Assembly (NCBI GenBank): GCA_903813345.2
Contig: CAIIXF020000006.1
Coordinates: 14,884,348 to 14,948,347, forward strand
Direction of reading: 5' to 3'
DNA: 64,000 nt
Origin: Owenia fusiformis
Taxonomy: Eukaryota > Annelida > Polychaeta > Sabellida > Oweniidae
Shown here piece after piece: positions 45,642-58,939 of the stretch (positions are counted from its first letter, which is position 1; each line of letters starts with the position of its first letter). The position numbers were made by a program, and so were the translations under genes. Below the pieces are notes generated by a model. The model saw nothing but the letters and a program-made list of their open reading frames with translations. It made no database searches and had not been told where the DNA came from.

Positions 45642-48600
45642 TAACATTGTGATTCCATTTCACATTTATATCATACATACATGCATATTTTGCTTTACAT
45701 TTGGCTGTATATTTTGCTAAAGATTGCAAAAATATTCTTGTATAATGTCTCTAATACAAAATATGTGCAATCAATATAAAGTGAGCCTGAAAGGGTTCAA
45801 AGCGCTTTGAATAGACACTGCTGTTGATGAACAAAAGCCTACAAAAGTCTCCATGGAACAAAATGTGGTTATAGTACAAAAACCTAACAAAAACGTCATC
45901 GTCCTATCACATGATTTTCAGCTTTTAGTTTTATATACCAATTTTATAAACCTAAACAAAACTATTTCAATATTTTCATGTAGTCATGATACTTTATTTC
46001 CTCATTAACTTAACCATTTTTGCTTGCAGCCTCTCCTGTGGCAGCTAGAATATCATAATGTCCATATTTTTTTCATATAAAAGTGTACACTGATAATGGC
46101 AGATCACAGTTTGCTTGCTGATATGTTGACTTCATGTTATATTGAAAGCATATATTTTCTCTCTGATCATCCACCATAGAATATCATATAATATTTTACT
46201 GTATTACTCCAGCTTAACTTTGCATGTTAAATTAACTACATGTAGGTTTGGGTAGTTAAGGGAGAATGAATGTAATATAATACTTTAATACATTCTGAAG
46301 TTTTATAAATGATTTAAAATCTGTATAAATTCTTATATCTCAATATAATGAGGTGTATATTTGCTACTTACCAGTCCTGCTGTGAGTACAAAGGGCGAGT
46401 ATGTGTAATGTCAAGTATATTTATGCGTACAAATTTAATCATATTAATATATGTTAAGGTAGTGATACTCCCACCATCACATACAACTTACTTAACTTAA
46501 AATCATGTACACATGTATACTTCAGATTATTTTGGGTAGCATCCATCAGGGAAATGATTTCCTATTTTTCAAAGAAACTTTTAAAAGTTTAAGAAAATAA
46601 AAATCATATGTCACCCTTTTGTGGTTTTGGTCTTCACAAAAATTGCAAAAGGATGATTGTTGTATATTGTTGTCTAGAATTTTTTAAATCAGGTATTTAA
46701 ATGTGACAAATCTTTTTAAAACATTATTTGATGGTTAATTATTGCATCCATCCAAATTTGTGTAAACTAACCAAATGTTAACTTTTTTTGATATATGGCC
46801 TTAAACTGAACACTCATCAAATCATACCTGTGTATAACTACCTTAAACTATTTCAATATTTCATGCCTATAATGAAACAAGTTTCTTTTTAAAATTTAGA
46901 ACACACTGTATTTCACTTTCATTTTAATTTAAATCACTAATCAGGTTGATGTACTTTTACTTGCTTGCTTACTTACTTCTGAATTGAAAAATGAATATTT
47001 TGATGCATCATTAAAATATTATTTTAGAACTGTGCACATGATAAGCTGAATACAGTATGTGGTAAATTTTAATTGACTCCTTTTCAAATTCTATGTTAAT
47101 TCTTTAAGCCCCCTGCTGCATGAGCAGTAAAAAGTGTTAAAGTGTCTTTCTAAGACTTAGAAGGAGAAATGTGAGATTTCGAGCCATATGTCTCAAGAAA
47201 ATGCTCTTACCTTTCTAGTAGGATGAGTTCAGGTGCCAAAAACAGCTGATCAAAGGATATATATCATTTTCTAATTGAAAGTTTTTGTTGAGCCCTGCAT
47301 TTTTAACACTGTTTTGACAGGAAGTCATACCCAAAATGAAAACTGAATAAAACAACATTTATCCTAAATGTAGATCAAAATACTTACTCAGACATGCAAA
47401 ATGTTATTATTAGTAGTAATGCTGATCATTTTTAAGAAATTTAAGCATGTAAATAAGACTTTTTTCGTCCATGATTATAAACATAAAGAATTTCTTCTGT
47501 TAGGAAGCTTTGTCAGTTTGGTGTAGTGGTTAGAGCTTTGGGCTCAAACAGACTTTTATTCCAAAATATCTGGGTTCAAATCCCTCCAGTGGAATATGTT
47601 TTTATTCTTTATTTTTGTTTTTTTTCATTTTGATCCACAATATTTCTAAAATAAATTTTTATATATGGCACTTAAACCATATTTAGTATTTCCAAGGGTT
47701 TTAATTTTTAGATGAAATCATAGAAAGTTACTTTAAATACACCTCTTTTTAAATTTAAATACACCTCTTTTTAAATAATGCTATACATTTAATCTACAAA
47801 CATACCATCATTTTAATAAGAATTACTCACATATTCATTTTCTTTACCTCTGAACATTTACTCTGGATGCTACTATGTACTACAAAATCTGAACATGCAT
47901 GCTTGTTTGAAACATTTCATAACTGAAATCAAAATTTCTACAATACCTGTATGTTTAGGAATTATAAGCATCTGAAAATGAAAAACTTAAAATATATGTG
48001 CCATAAAATATTCATTTCCTACCATATGTGAATTCCCAACCACCAATTCTAACAGTCCAATTTTACTAATATTCGACAAAATTGACTTTTCTAACAATTA
48101 CCTCTTAGCCTCTCATACGCCTGGTTATTTATTTTATGATATTTTAGTATGTATTTTAATATGTATTATGTAAGCAGTGTGAAACTAAAATAAAAGTGGG
48201 CTTTATATTAGATATAACACTAACTTTCTTATTCACCATGTATTACCATGACGGTTACGCAACCTCTCAAAACGAGGTTGGACTGCTACGTTCACTGATT
48301 TATCCAATAAAATGGCCACGATGGAACAGAAAGCTAAGGCTAAGGTGTATCAATGAAAGCATGAATGATTTATGTAAGCGTTGCATTCGGTGATGCATTC
48401 AGGTATGTATATTTTGAACGCAGTCTTTGCAAATTGATGCTTGGGGATAACATGAAATAAGCGAAAAACTATCGAGTTTGAAATTTAAAACTACATAAAA
48501 TTTAGTAATTTGTTTAATTTCCTCGTTAGGGCATGGTCTTCATTGCCTGACAACCGTGGTGGATATAAATGTAACCTACATACGATCATTCAAAGTCAAT

Positions 48601-48644
48601 TAAGCATTGGAAACCACCTAAAATGTTCTACTTAACCCATAATA
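45642..48644. other. Spacer between GT10 and the small gene
   Basis: AT-rich, no coding exon recognised. Possible GT10 leader exon ending at 46372. A SINE-like segment at 47517-47592 is listed separately. Around 48240-48400 the sequence is richer in CpG and contains AAAATGGCCACGATGG, so it may be the promoter region of the following gene. Confidence 0.4.
47517..47592 (+). repeat. tRNA-derived SINE-like segment
   Basis: TTTGGTGTAGTGGTTAGAG is a good A box and GGGTTCAAATCCC a good B box, about 50 bp apart, followed by T-rich sequence. I cannot fold a credible acceptor stem or anticodon stem, so a functional tRNA is unlikely. Confidence 0.55.
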
Positions 48645-48768
48645 ATGTATTTTGAATTTGCGGTAAATGGCAAAACATTGATGGACGTTAGTTTGAGTGG
48701 CTCTGAGGCACATATACTGAGAACATATGAGGATGGACTAAAAATTGTGAACTTGGATATCTCAGCCG
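48645..48768 (+). CDS. Unrecognised small protein, exon 1
   Basis: ATG 48645 opens MYFEFAVNGKTLMDVSLSGS and continues to a donor CAGCCG|GTAGGT, phase 1. Joined to 50005-50192 it gives 103 residues. The N-terminal part alternates hydrophobic and charged residues (VNGKTLMDVSLSG, GLKIVNLDISA), as in small beta-sheet proteins. No signal peptide or membrane segment. I do not recognise the family. Support comes from a good donor and acceptor in matching phase, protein-like composition of both parts, and a polyadenylation hexamer 131 bp after the stop. Confidence 0.55.
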
Positions 48769-50004
48769 GTAGGTTTACAGCTTATATTTTGGTTCTTGTA
48801 GACCACACGTCAGATTTAACTCAGTCTTTATAACCATCGTTACCACAAAATATTGCAAATCCCTTGACGTAACCGTCATGGTATTACATAGTGTTATTGG
48901 TCTGCATATTTGCAAGACATAAAATTGATGATGAATATGTGGAAATAACATCTGAACAAATGCAGTCATGTGGTACTATCATAATACTGTAAATTGTGAA
49001 ATGGGCCTATTGTACAAATCATTTTTATTTCAATTCATTTTATCAGATATTCAGTTATTAAATGTCAATTCACACATAGGTAGGTAAGGTATGTCCAATT
49101 CCAGCTAATCTGACACATAGTATTTCATATAACTGCACTGCATTATATAACCAATAATCCATCAAAGCAGGTCAGTCATTGAATAATTGTCAAGGTGACA
49201 ACTCGACTCTACAGATTGAAATTGTTACTTTGCCAACTTGACCCTTGCAAAAAGTTTCATTGAAAATATGTTATTTTAGGGCTGGTTCATTCCACTCATA
49301 GCTCTATTATTTCATTTGGAAGTACTAATATCAGTGCTAAATGAAGTAACATTTCATTGTCCTCAATGAGCATATTATTTTGGGACTTATAGGATTCTGT
49401 CATAACAGATATAAAGTCAAGGAACAACAAAAAAAGAAATGTTTTAAAGTAATAGCACAGACAGAAAAACATACTAAAAATTAAATATTTAAAAAATATG
49501 TTCTCTTGTTTCAGTGATTCAGTATTCCACAAAGAATAAGAATTCCCCAATGATCAATGTAATTGGCAGCATTATACACCAACTATTGTACTTCTAATTA
49601 GTTTTGTGCCTGCGTTAATTTGGCAAATGGGTTAAGTTCACCAATTCCAGTCGTCCTCAATTTTATTTTGCGTACTATACTGTCATTCACGTTAGGAGCC
49701 TGCTAGTTCACACATTTTCCAAATTTAACAAAGAGAAGCACTTGAAGAGAGTCAAAGTAAAAATGATAAACATTTGCAACTACATCTCCCCTTATTTAAC
49801 ATACATTACAAGACAATTCAAATCATGAAATATTCATTTTAACTATTGTTTACATGGAATAGATCCATTCAATTCAGAAAGTCTAAATTGTGGTGTCAAT
49901 CCTGATCATTGAAAAAAGAAAATAACTAATCATTTGCAATTCATCATCATTTATCAATGATGTTCGTGAGAATGTCAAATTAATCATATTTTCTATTCTT
50001 GCAG
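48769..50004 (+). other. Intron of the small gene
   Basis: 1236 bp between GTAGGT and TTTTCTATTCTTGCAG. AT-rich, no repeat or further exon recognised. Confidence 0.5.
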
Positions 50005-50192
50005 ATGCATTAGTTGATGAGGTTAAATTGAGCCAGTTGAGTAGACAATCTCACCAAGTTAACAATGCGTGGCCTTCTACAACTACCTTGGGCAATCATC
50101 AGTGTATGGATGCAACACAGGAAATTCCAAACGAAAGGGAGTTAGCACCGAAATGGACAAAATATAAATATGACTTTGAGACCAATAAGTGA
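50005..50192 (+). CDS. Unrecognised small protein, exon 2
   Basis: Begins after a strong acceptor (TTCTTGCAG) and reads DALVDEVKLSQLSRQSHQVN, then a Ser/Thr/Asn-rich stretch, and ends ELAPKWTKYKYDFETNK before TGA (50190-50192). Hydrophilic throughout, probably largely disordered, with a basic-aromatic C-terminus. The phase fits exon 1. No homologue comes to mind, so no function is proposed. Confidence 0.55.
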
Positions 50193-50322
50193 TCATTTTG
50201 ATTTACAAGGTTTCAGTTGGTCTCTTGGATGTCAAAGATGAGAAATAATGACAATACACATGTAGCGGCAGAATCAATAATATTTATAAACAATGGTGTT
50301 ATAAATGGCTTGCAACACAATC

Positions 50323-50328
50323 AATAAA
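50323..50328 (+). promoter_or_regulatory. Polyadenylation signal candidate for the small gene
   Basis: AATAAA in ACAATCAATAAAGGCAC, 131 bp after the stop codon. Confidence 0.55.
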
Positions 50329-50449
50329 GGCACATGAGTTCAATGCCTTAAGTAACTGCATGAGTGACTTGCAATGCAACACAAAAATGATAGAAATAAT
50401 CAACCCCTCAATCAATCAATTGTGGGCAATCATAGTTGTAAACTCAAGA

Positions 50450-51384
50450 ATAGTACAATAACATCATTTCTGCGGGCAATATAGTGTAATATTGGACCGA
50501 GGGCTGAACATTAGTATTATTACCACCATTAATGCCCAGGGCTGAAATAGCAAGAACTGAAAGAATATCTTACGCACTGAACAATATCTAATTTCCCAGG
50601 GAAAATTGCCGGCGTTAATGCATTATTGGCCCACCATTATGACGTCACATATTGCCCAGGTCGATACAGTAAAATAAATGCCTTCTAAACTAGCACTAAT
50701 ACCCTGCCCTGTCAACCCTCACGCATTAGGCGTGATTGTCACGCATTTGCTGGAAAAATAGAAATCACGCATTCATTTAGCGTGTACGATCAAATATCAC
50801 GCAAATCATGCATTTTGTTGATATTTTTAAAAATCGTTTTTTGTGAAATGCCGACATGGTAAAATACCGAATGGCGAAAAAAGCGAACGCATTCCGTTTA
50901 TGTCACGCATTTTGTACAAAATATGTGTATATATCACGCATTTGTTTCGAAAAAAATTTACACCTACCCTTAGGTGTCCAAATTCTACCAGTGTTCACTG
51001 AAGCTGTCGAAAGTTCGAAGGAAGGTGTTCAACATTTGGTAGTCACTCATGTTAGACGGTCCCAAGTTGACAGCCCTGAATACCCCTAGAACAGGCCCGG
51101 CAAGGTGGTAATAATAGTACAATAACGTAATTTCAAAGGCCAATAAAGTTCCAATATTTCACTATATTGCCCATTGAAATGAGGTTATTAGTATTTTTAC
51201 CACATAAGAATGAAAATTATACACATTGAACGATATCTCATTTCCAGGGAAAGATTGCCTGGCAGAAATATCCATTTTGGCCCGCCGATTTGACGTCACA
51301 TATTGCTCAGGTCAATATAGTAAAATAAAAGCCTTCTAAATTAGTACTAATACCCCTTGAACAGGCCCGGCAAGGTGGTAATTA
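50450..51384. repeat. Two tandem ~270-bp units, the first ending at a transposon insertion
   Basis: 50450-50703 and 51085-51384 share TAATAGTACAATAACRTNATTT, GACGTCACATATTGCYCAGG, TAAAATAAANGCCTTCTAAA and CTAATACCC in the same order. GAACAGGCCCGGCAAGGTGG closes each unit. The transposon at 50704-51078 sits at the end of the first unit, just before its closing word, so the second unit preserves the empty target site. Confidence 0.85.
50704..51078 (+). mobile_element. Non-autonomous TIR transposon, CACGCATT family, 6-bp TSD with empty site
   Basis: Ends CTGCCCTGTCAAC and GTTGACAGCCCTG as at 10376-10833, with AATACC on both sides (50698-50703, 51079-51084). The neighbouring tandem unit reads CTAATACCCCTTGAACAG without the insertion, which fixes the boundaries. 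375 bp, with CACGCATT words and a GGTAAAATACCGAA palindrome. No coding frame. Confidence 0.88.
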
Positions 51385-51475
51385 TAATATACAATGAGTC
51401 ACTAAACTAAGAAATAACTAATTTATGGAATTTTCACTATCAGTTTATGACCACATCAAAACAACTCAAGATCTA

Positions 51476-54400
51476 TTCGATTCAGGTATTTAATTCAGTA
51501 TATCACTATCAGTATATGGCCACATCAATACCCCAGTACTACATAAACATAGGAGAGATCTATTCAATTCAGTATATCACTATCAGTATATGACCACATC
51601 AATACCCCAACACTACATAAACATAGGAGAGATCTATTGAATTCAGTATATCACTATCAGTATATGACCACATCAATACCCCAACACTACATAAACATAG
51701 GAGAGATCTATTCAATTCAGTATATCACTATCAGTATATGACCACATCAATACCCCAGTACTACATAAACATAGGAGAGATCTATTGAATTCAGTATATC
51801 ACTATTAGTATATGACCACATCAATACCCCAACACTACATAAACATAGGAGAGATCTATTCAATTCAGTATATCACTATCAGTATATGACCACATCAATA
51901 CCCCAGTACTACATAAACATAGGAGAGATCTATTGAATTCAGTATATCACTATCAGTATATGACCACATCAATACCCCAACACTACATAAACATAGGAGA
52001 GATCTATTCAATTCAGTATATCAGTATCAGTATATGACCACATCAATACCCCAACACTACACATACATAGGAGAGATCTATTGAATTCAGTATATCACTA
52101 TCAGTATATGACCACATCAATCATGTCAATACCCCAACACTACATAAACATAGGAGAGATCTATTGAATTCAGTATATCACTATCAGTATATGACCACAT
52201 CAATACCCCAACACTACATAAACATAGGAGAGATCTATTCAATTCAGTATATCACTATCAGTATATGACCACATCAATACCCCAACACTACATAAACATA
52301 GGAGATATCTATTCAATTCAGTATATCACTATCAGTATATGACCACATCAATACCCCAACACTACACAAACATAGGAGAGATCTATTCAATTCAGTATAT
52401 CACTATCAGTATATGACCACATCAATACCCCAACACTACACAAACATAGGAGAGATCTATTCAATTCAGTATATCACTATCAGTATATGACCACATGAAT
52501 ACCCCAACACTACATAAACATAGGAGAGATCTATTCAATTCAGTATATCACTATCAGTATATGACCACATCAATACCCCAACACTACATAAACATAGGAG
52601 AGATCTATTCAATTCAGTATATCACTATCAGTATATGACCACATCAATACCCCAACACTACACAAACATAGGAGAGATCTATTCAATTCAGTATATCACT
52701 ATCAGTATATGACCACATCAATACCCCAACACTACATAAACATAGGAGAGATCTATTCAATTCAGTATATCACTATCAGTATATGACCACATCAATACCC
52801 AAACACTACATAAACATAGGAGAGATCTATTCAATTCAGTATATCACTATCAGTATATGACCACATCAATACCCCAACACTACAAAAACATAGGAGAGAT
52901 CTATTCAATTCAGTATATCACTATCAGTATATCACTATCAGTATATGGTCACATCAATACCCCAGTTCTACATAAACATAGGAGAGATCTATTCAATTCA
53001 GTATATCACTATCAGTATATGACCACATCAATACCCCAACACTACACAAACATAGGAGAGATCTATTCAATTCAGTATATCACTATCAGTATATGACCAC
53101 ATCAATACCCCAACACTACATAAACATAGGAGAGATCTATTCAATTCAGTATATCACTATCAGTATATGACCACATCAATACCCCAACACTTCATAAACA
53201 TAGGAGAGATCTATTCAATTCAGTATATCACTATCAGTATATGGCCACATCAATACCCCAACACTACATAAACATAGAAGAGATCTATTCAATTCAGTAT
53301 ATCACTATCAGTATATGACCAAATCAATACCCCAACACTACATGAACATAGGAGAGATCTATTCAATTCAGTATATCACTATCAGTATATGACCACATGA
53401 ATACCCCAACACTACACAAACATAGGAGAGATCTATTCAATTCAGTATATCACTATCAGTATATGACCACATCAATACCCCAACACTACACATACATAGG
53501 ATAGATCTATTCAATTCAGTATATCACTATCAGTATATGGTCACATCAATACCCCAACACTACATAAACATAGGAGAGATCTATTTAATTCAGTATATCA
53601 GAATCAGTATATGACCACATCAATACCCCAACACTACAAAAACATAGGAGAGATCTATTCAATTCAGTATATCACTATCAGTATATGACCACATCAATAC
53701 CCCAACACTACATAAACATAGGAGAGATCTATTCAATTCAGTATATCACTATCAGTATATGACCACATCAATACCCAAACACTACATAAACATAGGAGAG
53801 ATCTATTCAATTCAGTATATCACTATCAGTATATGACCACATCAATACCCCAACACTACATAAACATAGGAGAGATCTATTCAATTCAGTATATCACTAT
53901 CAGTATATCACTATCAGTATAGGGTCACATCAATACCCCAGTTTTACATAAACATAGGAGAGATCTATTCAATTCAGTATATCACTATCAGTATATGACC
54001 ACATCAATACCCCAACACTACATAAACATAGGAGATATCTATTCAATTCAGTATATCACTATCAGTATATGACCACATCAATACCCCAACACTACATAAA
54101 CATAGGAGAGATCTATTCAATTCAGTATATCACTATCAGTATATGACCACATCAATACCCCAACACTACATAAACATAGGAGATATCTATTCAATTCAGT
54201 ATATAACTATCAGTATATGACCACATTAATACCCCAACACTACATAAACATAGGAGAGATCTATTCAATTCAGTATATCACTATCAGCATATGACCACAT
54301 CAATACCCCAACACTACATAAACATAGGAGAGATCTATTCAATTCAGTATATCAGAATCAGTATATGGTCACATCAATACCCCAACACTACACAAATATA

Positions 54401-57400
54401 GGAAAGATCTATTCAATTCAGGTGTTCAATTCAGTATATCACTATCAGTATATGACCACATCTATACCCCAACAGTACACAAACATAGGAGAGATCTATT
54501 CAATTCAGTATATCACTATCTGTATATGACCACATCAATACCCCAACACTACACAAACATAGGAGAGATCTATTTATTCAGGTATTCAATTCAGTATATC
54601 ACTATCAGTATATGACCACATCAATACCCCAACACTACATAAACATAGGAGAGATCTATTGAATTCAGTATATCAGAATCATTATATGACCACATCAATA
54701 CCCCAGTTCTACATAAACATAGGAGAGATCTATTCAATTCAGTATATCACTATCAGTATATGACCACATCAATACCCCAACACTACATAAACATAGGAGA
54801 GATCTATTCAATTCAGTATATCAGAATCATTATATGACCACATCAATACCCCAACACTACATAAACATAGGAGAGATCTATTTAAATCAGGTATTTAATT
54901 CAGTATATCACTATCAGTATATGGTCACATCAATACCCCAGTAATACATAAACATAGGAGAGATCTATTGAATTCAGTATATCACTATCAGTATATGACC
55001 ACATCAATACCCCAACACTACACAAACATAGGAGAGATCTATTCAATTCAGTATATCAGTATCAGTATATGACCACATCAATACCCCAACACTACACATA
55101 CATAGGAGAGATCTATTCAATTCAGTATATCACTATCAGTATATGACCACATCAATACCCCAACACTACATAAACATAGGAGAGATCTATTGAATTCAGT
55201 ATATCACTATCAGTATATGACCACATCAATACCCAAACACTACATAAACATAGGAGAGATCTATTCAATTCAGTATATCACTATCAGTATATGACCAAAT
55301 CAATACCCCAACACTACATGAACATAGGAGAGATCTATTCAATTCAGGTATTCAATTCAGTATATCACTATCAGTATATGACCACACCTATACCCCAACA
55401 CTACATAAACATAGGAGAGGTCTATTCAATTCAGGTATTCAATTCAGTATATGACCACATCAATACCCCAACACTACATAAACAGAGGAGAGATCTATTT
55501 AATTCAGGTATTCAATTCAGTATATCACTATCAGTATATGACCACATCAATACCCAAACACTACATAAACATAGGAGAGATCTATTCAATTCAGTATATC
55601 ACTATCAGTATATGACCAAATCAATACCCCAACACTACATGAACATAGGAGAGATCTATTCAATTCAGGTATTCAATTCAGTATATCACTATCAGTATAT
55701 GACCACATCTATACCCCAACACTACACAAACATAGGAGAGATCTATTCAATTCAGGTATTCAATTCAGTATATGACCACATCAATACCCCAACACTACAT
55801 AAACATAGGAGAGATCTATTCAATTCAGTATATCACTATCAGTATATGACCACATCAATACCCCAATACTACATAAACATAGGAGAGATCTATTCAATTC
55901 AGTATATCAGAATCAGTATATGGTCACATCAATACCCCAACACTACACAAACATAGGAAAGATCTATTTAATTCAGTATATCAGAATCAGTATATGACCA
56001 CATCAATACCCCAACACTACAAAAACATAGGAGAGATCTATTCAATTCAGTATATCACTATCAGTATATGACCACATCAATACCCCAACACTACATAAAC
56101 ATAGGAGAGATCTATTCAATTCAGTATATCACTATCAGCATATGACCACATCAATACCCCAACACTACAAAAACATAGGAGAGATCTATTCAATTCAGTA
56201 TATCAAAATCAGTATATGACCACATCAATACCCCAACACTACACAAACATAGGAGAGATCTGTTCAATTCAGTATATCAGAATCAGTATATGACCACATC
56301 AATACCCCAACACTACACAAACATAGGATAGATCTATTCAATTCAGTATATCACTATCAGTATATGACCACATCAATACCCCAACACTACAAAAACATAG
56401 GAGAGATCTATTCAATTCAGTATATCACTATCAGTATATAACCACATCAATACCCCAACACTACAAAAACATAGGAGAGATCTATTCAATTCAGTATATC
56501 ACTATCAGTATATGACCACATCAATACCCCAACACTACATAAACATAGAAGAGATCTATTCAATTCAGTATATCACTATCAGTATATGACCAGATCAATA
56601 CCCCAACACTCCATAAACATAGGAGAGATCTATTTAATTCAGGTATTCAATTCAGTATATCACTATCAGTATATGACCACATCAATACCCCAACACTACA
56701 CAAACATAGGAGAGATCTATTCAATTCAGTATATCACTATCAGTATATGACCACATCAATACCCCAACACTTCATAAACATAGGAGAGATCTATTCAATT
56801 CAGTATATCACTATCAGTATATGACCACATCAATACCCCAACACAACATAAACATAGGAGAGATCTATTCAATTCAGTATATCACTATCAGTATATGACC
56901 ACATCAATGCCCCAACACTCCATAAACATAGGAGAGATCTATTTAATTCAGGTATTCAATTCAGTATATCACTATCAGTATATGACCACATCAATACCCC
57001 AACACTACACAAACATAGGAGAGATCTATTCAATTCAGTATATCACTATCAGTATATGACCACATCAATACCCCAACACTACATAAACACAGGAGAGATC
57101 TATTCAATTCAGTACATCACTATCAGTATATGACCACATCAATACCCCAACACTACATAAACATAGGAGAGATCTATTCAATTCAGTATATCACTATCAG
57201 TATATGACCACATCAATACCCCAACACTACATAAACACAGGAGAGATCTATTCAATTCAGTACATCACTATCAGTATATGACCACATCAATACCCCAACA
57301 CTACACAAACATAGGAGAGATCTATTCAATTCAGTATATCACTATCAGTATATGACCACATCAATACCCCAACACTACATAAACACAGGAGAGATCTATT

Positions 57401-57667
57401 CAATTCAGTACATCACTATCAGTATATGACCACATCAATACCCCAACACTACATAAACATAGGAGAGATCTATTCAATTCAGTATATCACTATCAGTATA
57501 TGACCACATCAATACCCCAACACTACATAAACATAGGAGATCTATTGAATTCAGTATATCACTATCAGTATATGACCACATCAATACCCCAACACTACAT
57601 AAACATAGGAGAGATCTATTCAATTCAGTATATCAGAATCAGTATATGGCCACATCAATACCCAACA
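51476..57667. repeat. Minisatellite, 74-bp unit, about 83 copies (6.2 kb)
   Basis: Unit: CAGTATATCACTATCAGTAT, GACCACATCAATACCCCAAC, ACTACATAAACATAGGAGAG, ATCTATTCAATT. One AGATCT per unit; period confirmed by 51551 to 51625. A variant has a 13-bp insertion GTATTCAATTCAG (87-bp unit, e.g. near 55340, 55430, 55667, 56640, 56946). Dimeric 148-bp order is visible at both ends: alternating ATTCAATTC/ATTGAATTC in the first ~700 bp, and AAACACAGG with TACATCAC every second unit at about 57087, 57235 and 57383. Open frames inside are by-products of a unit low in stop codons. Confidence 0.97.
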
Positions 57668-58818
57668 AATAGAATATTTGGCAGTAGGCCAACTACAGGA
57701 AACAATTCAATTAGTATTCCAGATGACAAATTACCAAATTACATGTCTAGTTTTGAAGACGCAGGAAAGAATCCAGATTGTAAAATGTTGGAAACAATCT
57801 AAACAAGAACATGTCAATGAGTTCCTCACTAAACAAACTTTAATTTGGCCCTTGGCCTAGCTTGAAAAATATTTGAGATACCCGATCAAATATAGAGTTA
57901 AGACAGAAAAATATCAAACAGTGATATAATTGAAAGGGGAGGGGCATTTCCCAAACTCCATGTAGAATGTTATTAGATATAAAAATGGTAGGCAATATTG
58001 TTAGCCTGCCTCGAATGTGAATTAATTTGCACTGGCCTGTAGCTTTGTGAATATGCCTTGTGTATCTTACTTCAGATAATCGTATCTTGTAACTTTGGGT
58101 TATCCTATCATGGTTTATGATCATCATATTAGTTTCTTTTAGTGATTTTTAAATGTTTTAACATTTCTTCTCTATCTACTTACCTTTTTTTACATAATTA
58201 TATGTGATAATATAGTAATCTTTTTTTTTTCTTTAATGATTAAATATGTTGTTAGCAAGAAGAATATATTTGTGTTACAAATTTCAGGTTACTGTAACGG
58301 TGTTACTAGTTTCAGTTAACTGTGGTACTAATTTCAAGTTTACTGTGCTGCTCATCGCAGGTACATATCCCGGCACCCCCCACAAAACAATTGGAACGTT
58401 TGGAAGTTGCATTTGTTAATTCCAAACCAATATAGGGAGTAACTGACGCCCCCCCCCCCCACTCTGTCTTACGCGATTTGATTTACGCGGCAAAAAAATT
58501 GACAATTTTATATTCTCTTTAGTAAGCTAAAAACCGCACCCCCCCCCCCTTGGAGAAAAGTGTTACTCATTCACGCGTGTCATTGCAGGTAACTCTGAAT
58601 TTAGGTACTGTGTTTCTAGTGAACTACGTTGTTGTAAGTGGTAATTGTATTACTCATCACAGACAACTGTTACCTGGTATAAGGTTATTACTAATTTCAT
58701 GTACTGGACAGTGGTAGCTCCCAGATAACCGTATTTGAAGTTGTAGTTTACCTGTTTACACTCAAAATAATACCCTGCGCATAGTCTCGTTATAAACAAT
58801 ACGAACCTCTCTTCTAAG
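57668..58818. other. Right flank of the minisatellite
   Basis: 57680-57801 is open in one frame and protein-like (PTTGNNSISIPDDKLPNYMS, ending KMLETI before TAA) after an AG, so it may be a terminal exon, but no partner exon was found. 58280-58720 has degenerate ~33-bp repeats of TTTCAGGTTACTGTAACGG type interrupted by C-runs. The rest is featureless. Confidence 0.35.
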
Positions 58819-58931
58819 CCCGGTGTAAAAGGGTAGGTGGTCCTATCAAACTTACTCTCAGTCATGCCAGTAAGGGCCGTAAGGAAAGGGGGCCATAATC
58901 CCCAGGGACCCATAATTTCTTTTACACCGGA
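58819..58931. mobile_element. 113-bp TIR element, CCGGTGTAAAAG family, 8-bp TSD
   Basis: Ends CCGGTGTAAAAG and CTTTTACACCGG are perfect inverses. CTTCTAAG lies directly on both sides (58811-58818, 58932-58939). The interior contains GTAAGGGCC and GGGGGCCATAAT. A relative is at 61398-61553. An 8-bp TSD is compatible with hAT or P; the superfamily is left open. Confidence 0.8.
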
Positions 58932-58939
58932 CTTCTAAG

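Noticed and set aside
47517-47592. Functional tRNA gene
   Set aside because: A and B boxes are good, but acceptor and anticodon stems do not pair. A SINE head is more likely.
52857-53096. 79-codon open frame in the minisatellite
   Set aside because: Same cause: the repeat unit has few stops. Not a gene.
55291-55956. 221-codon open frame with a repeated IPQHY.NIGEIYSIQ pattern
   Set aside because: It lies wholly inside the 74-bp minisatellite and is open only because local units have 87 bp. No start context, splice signals or domain.
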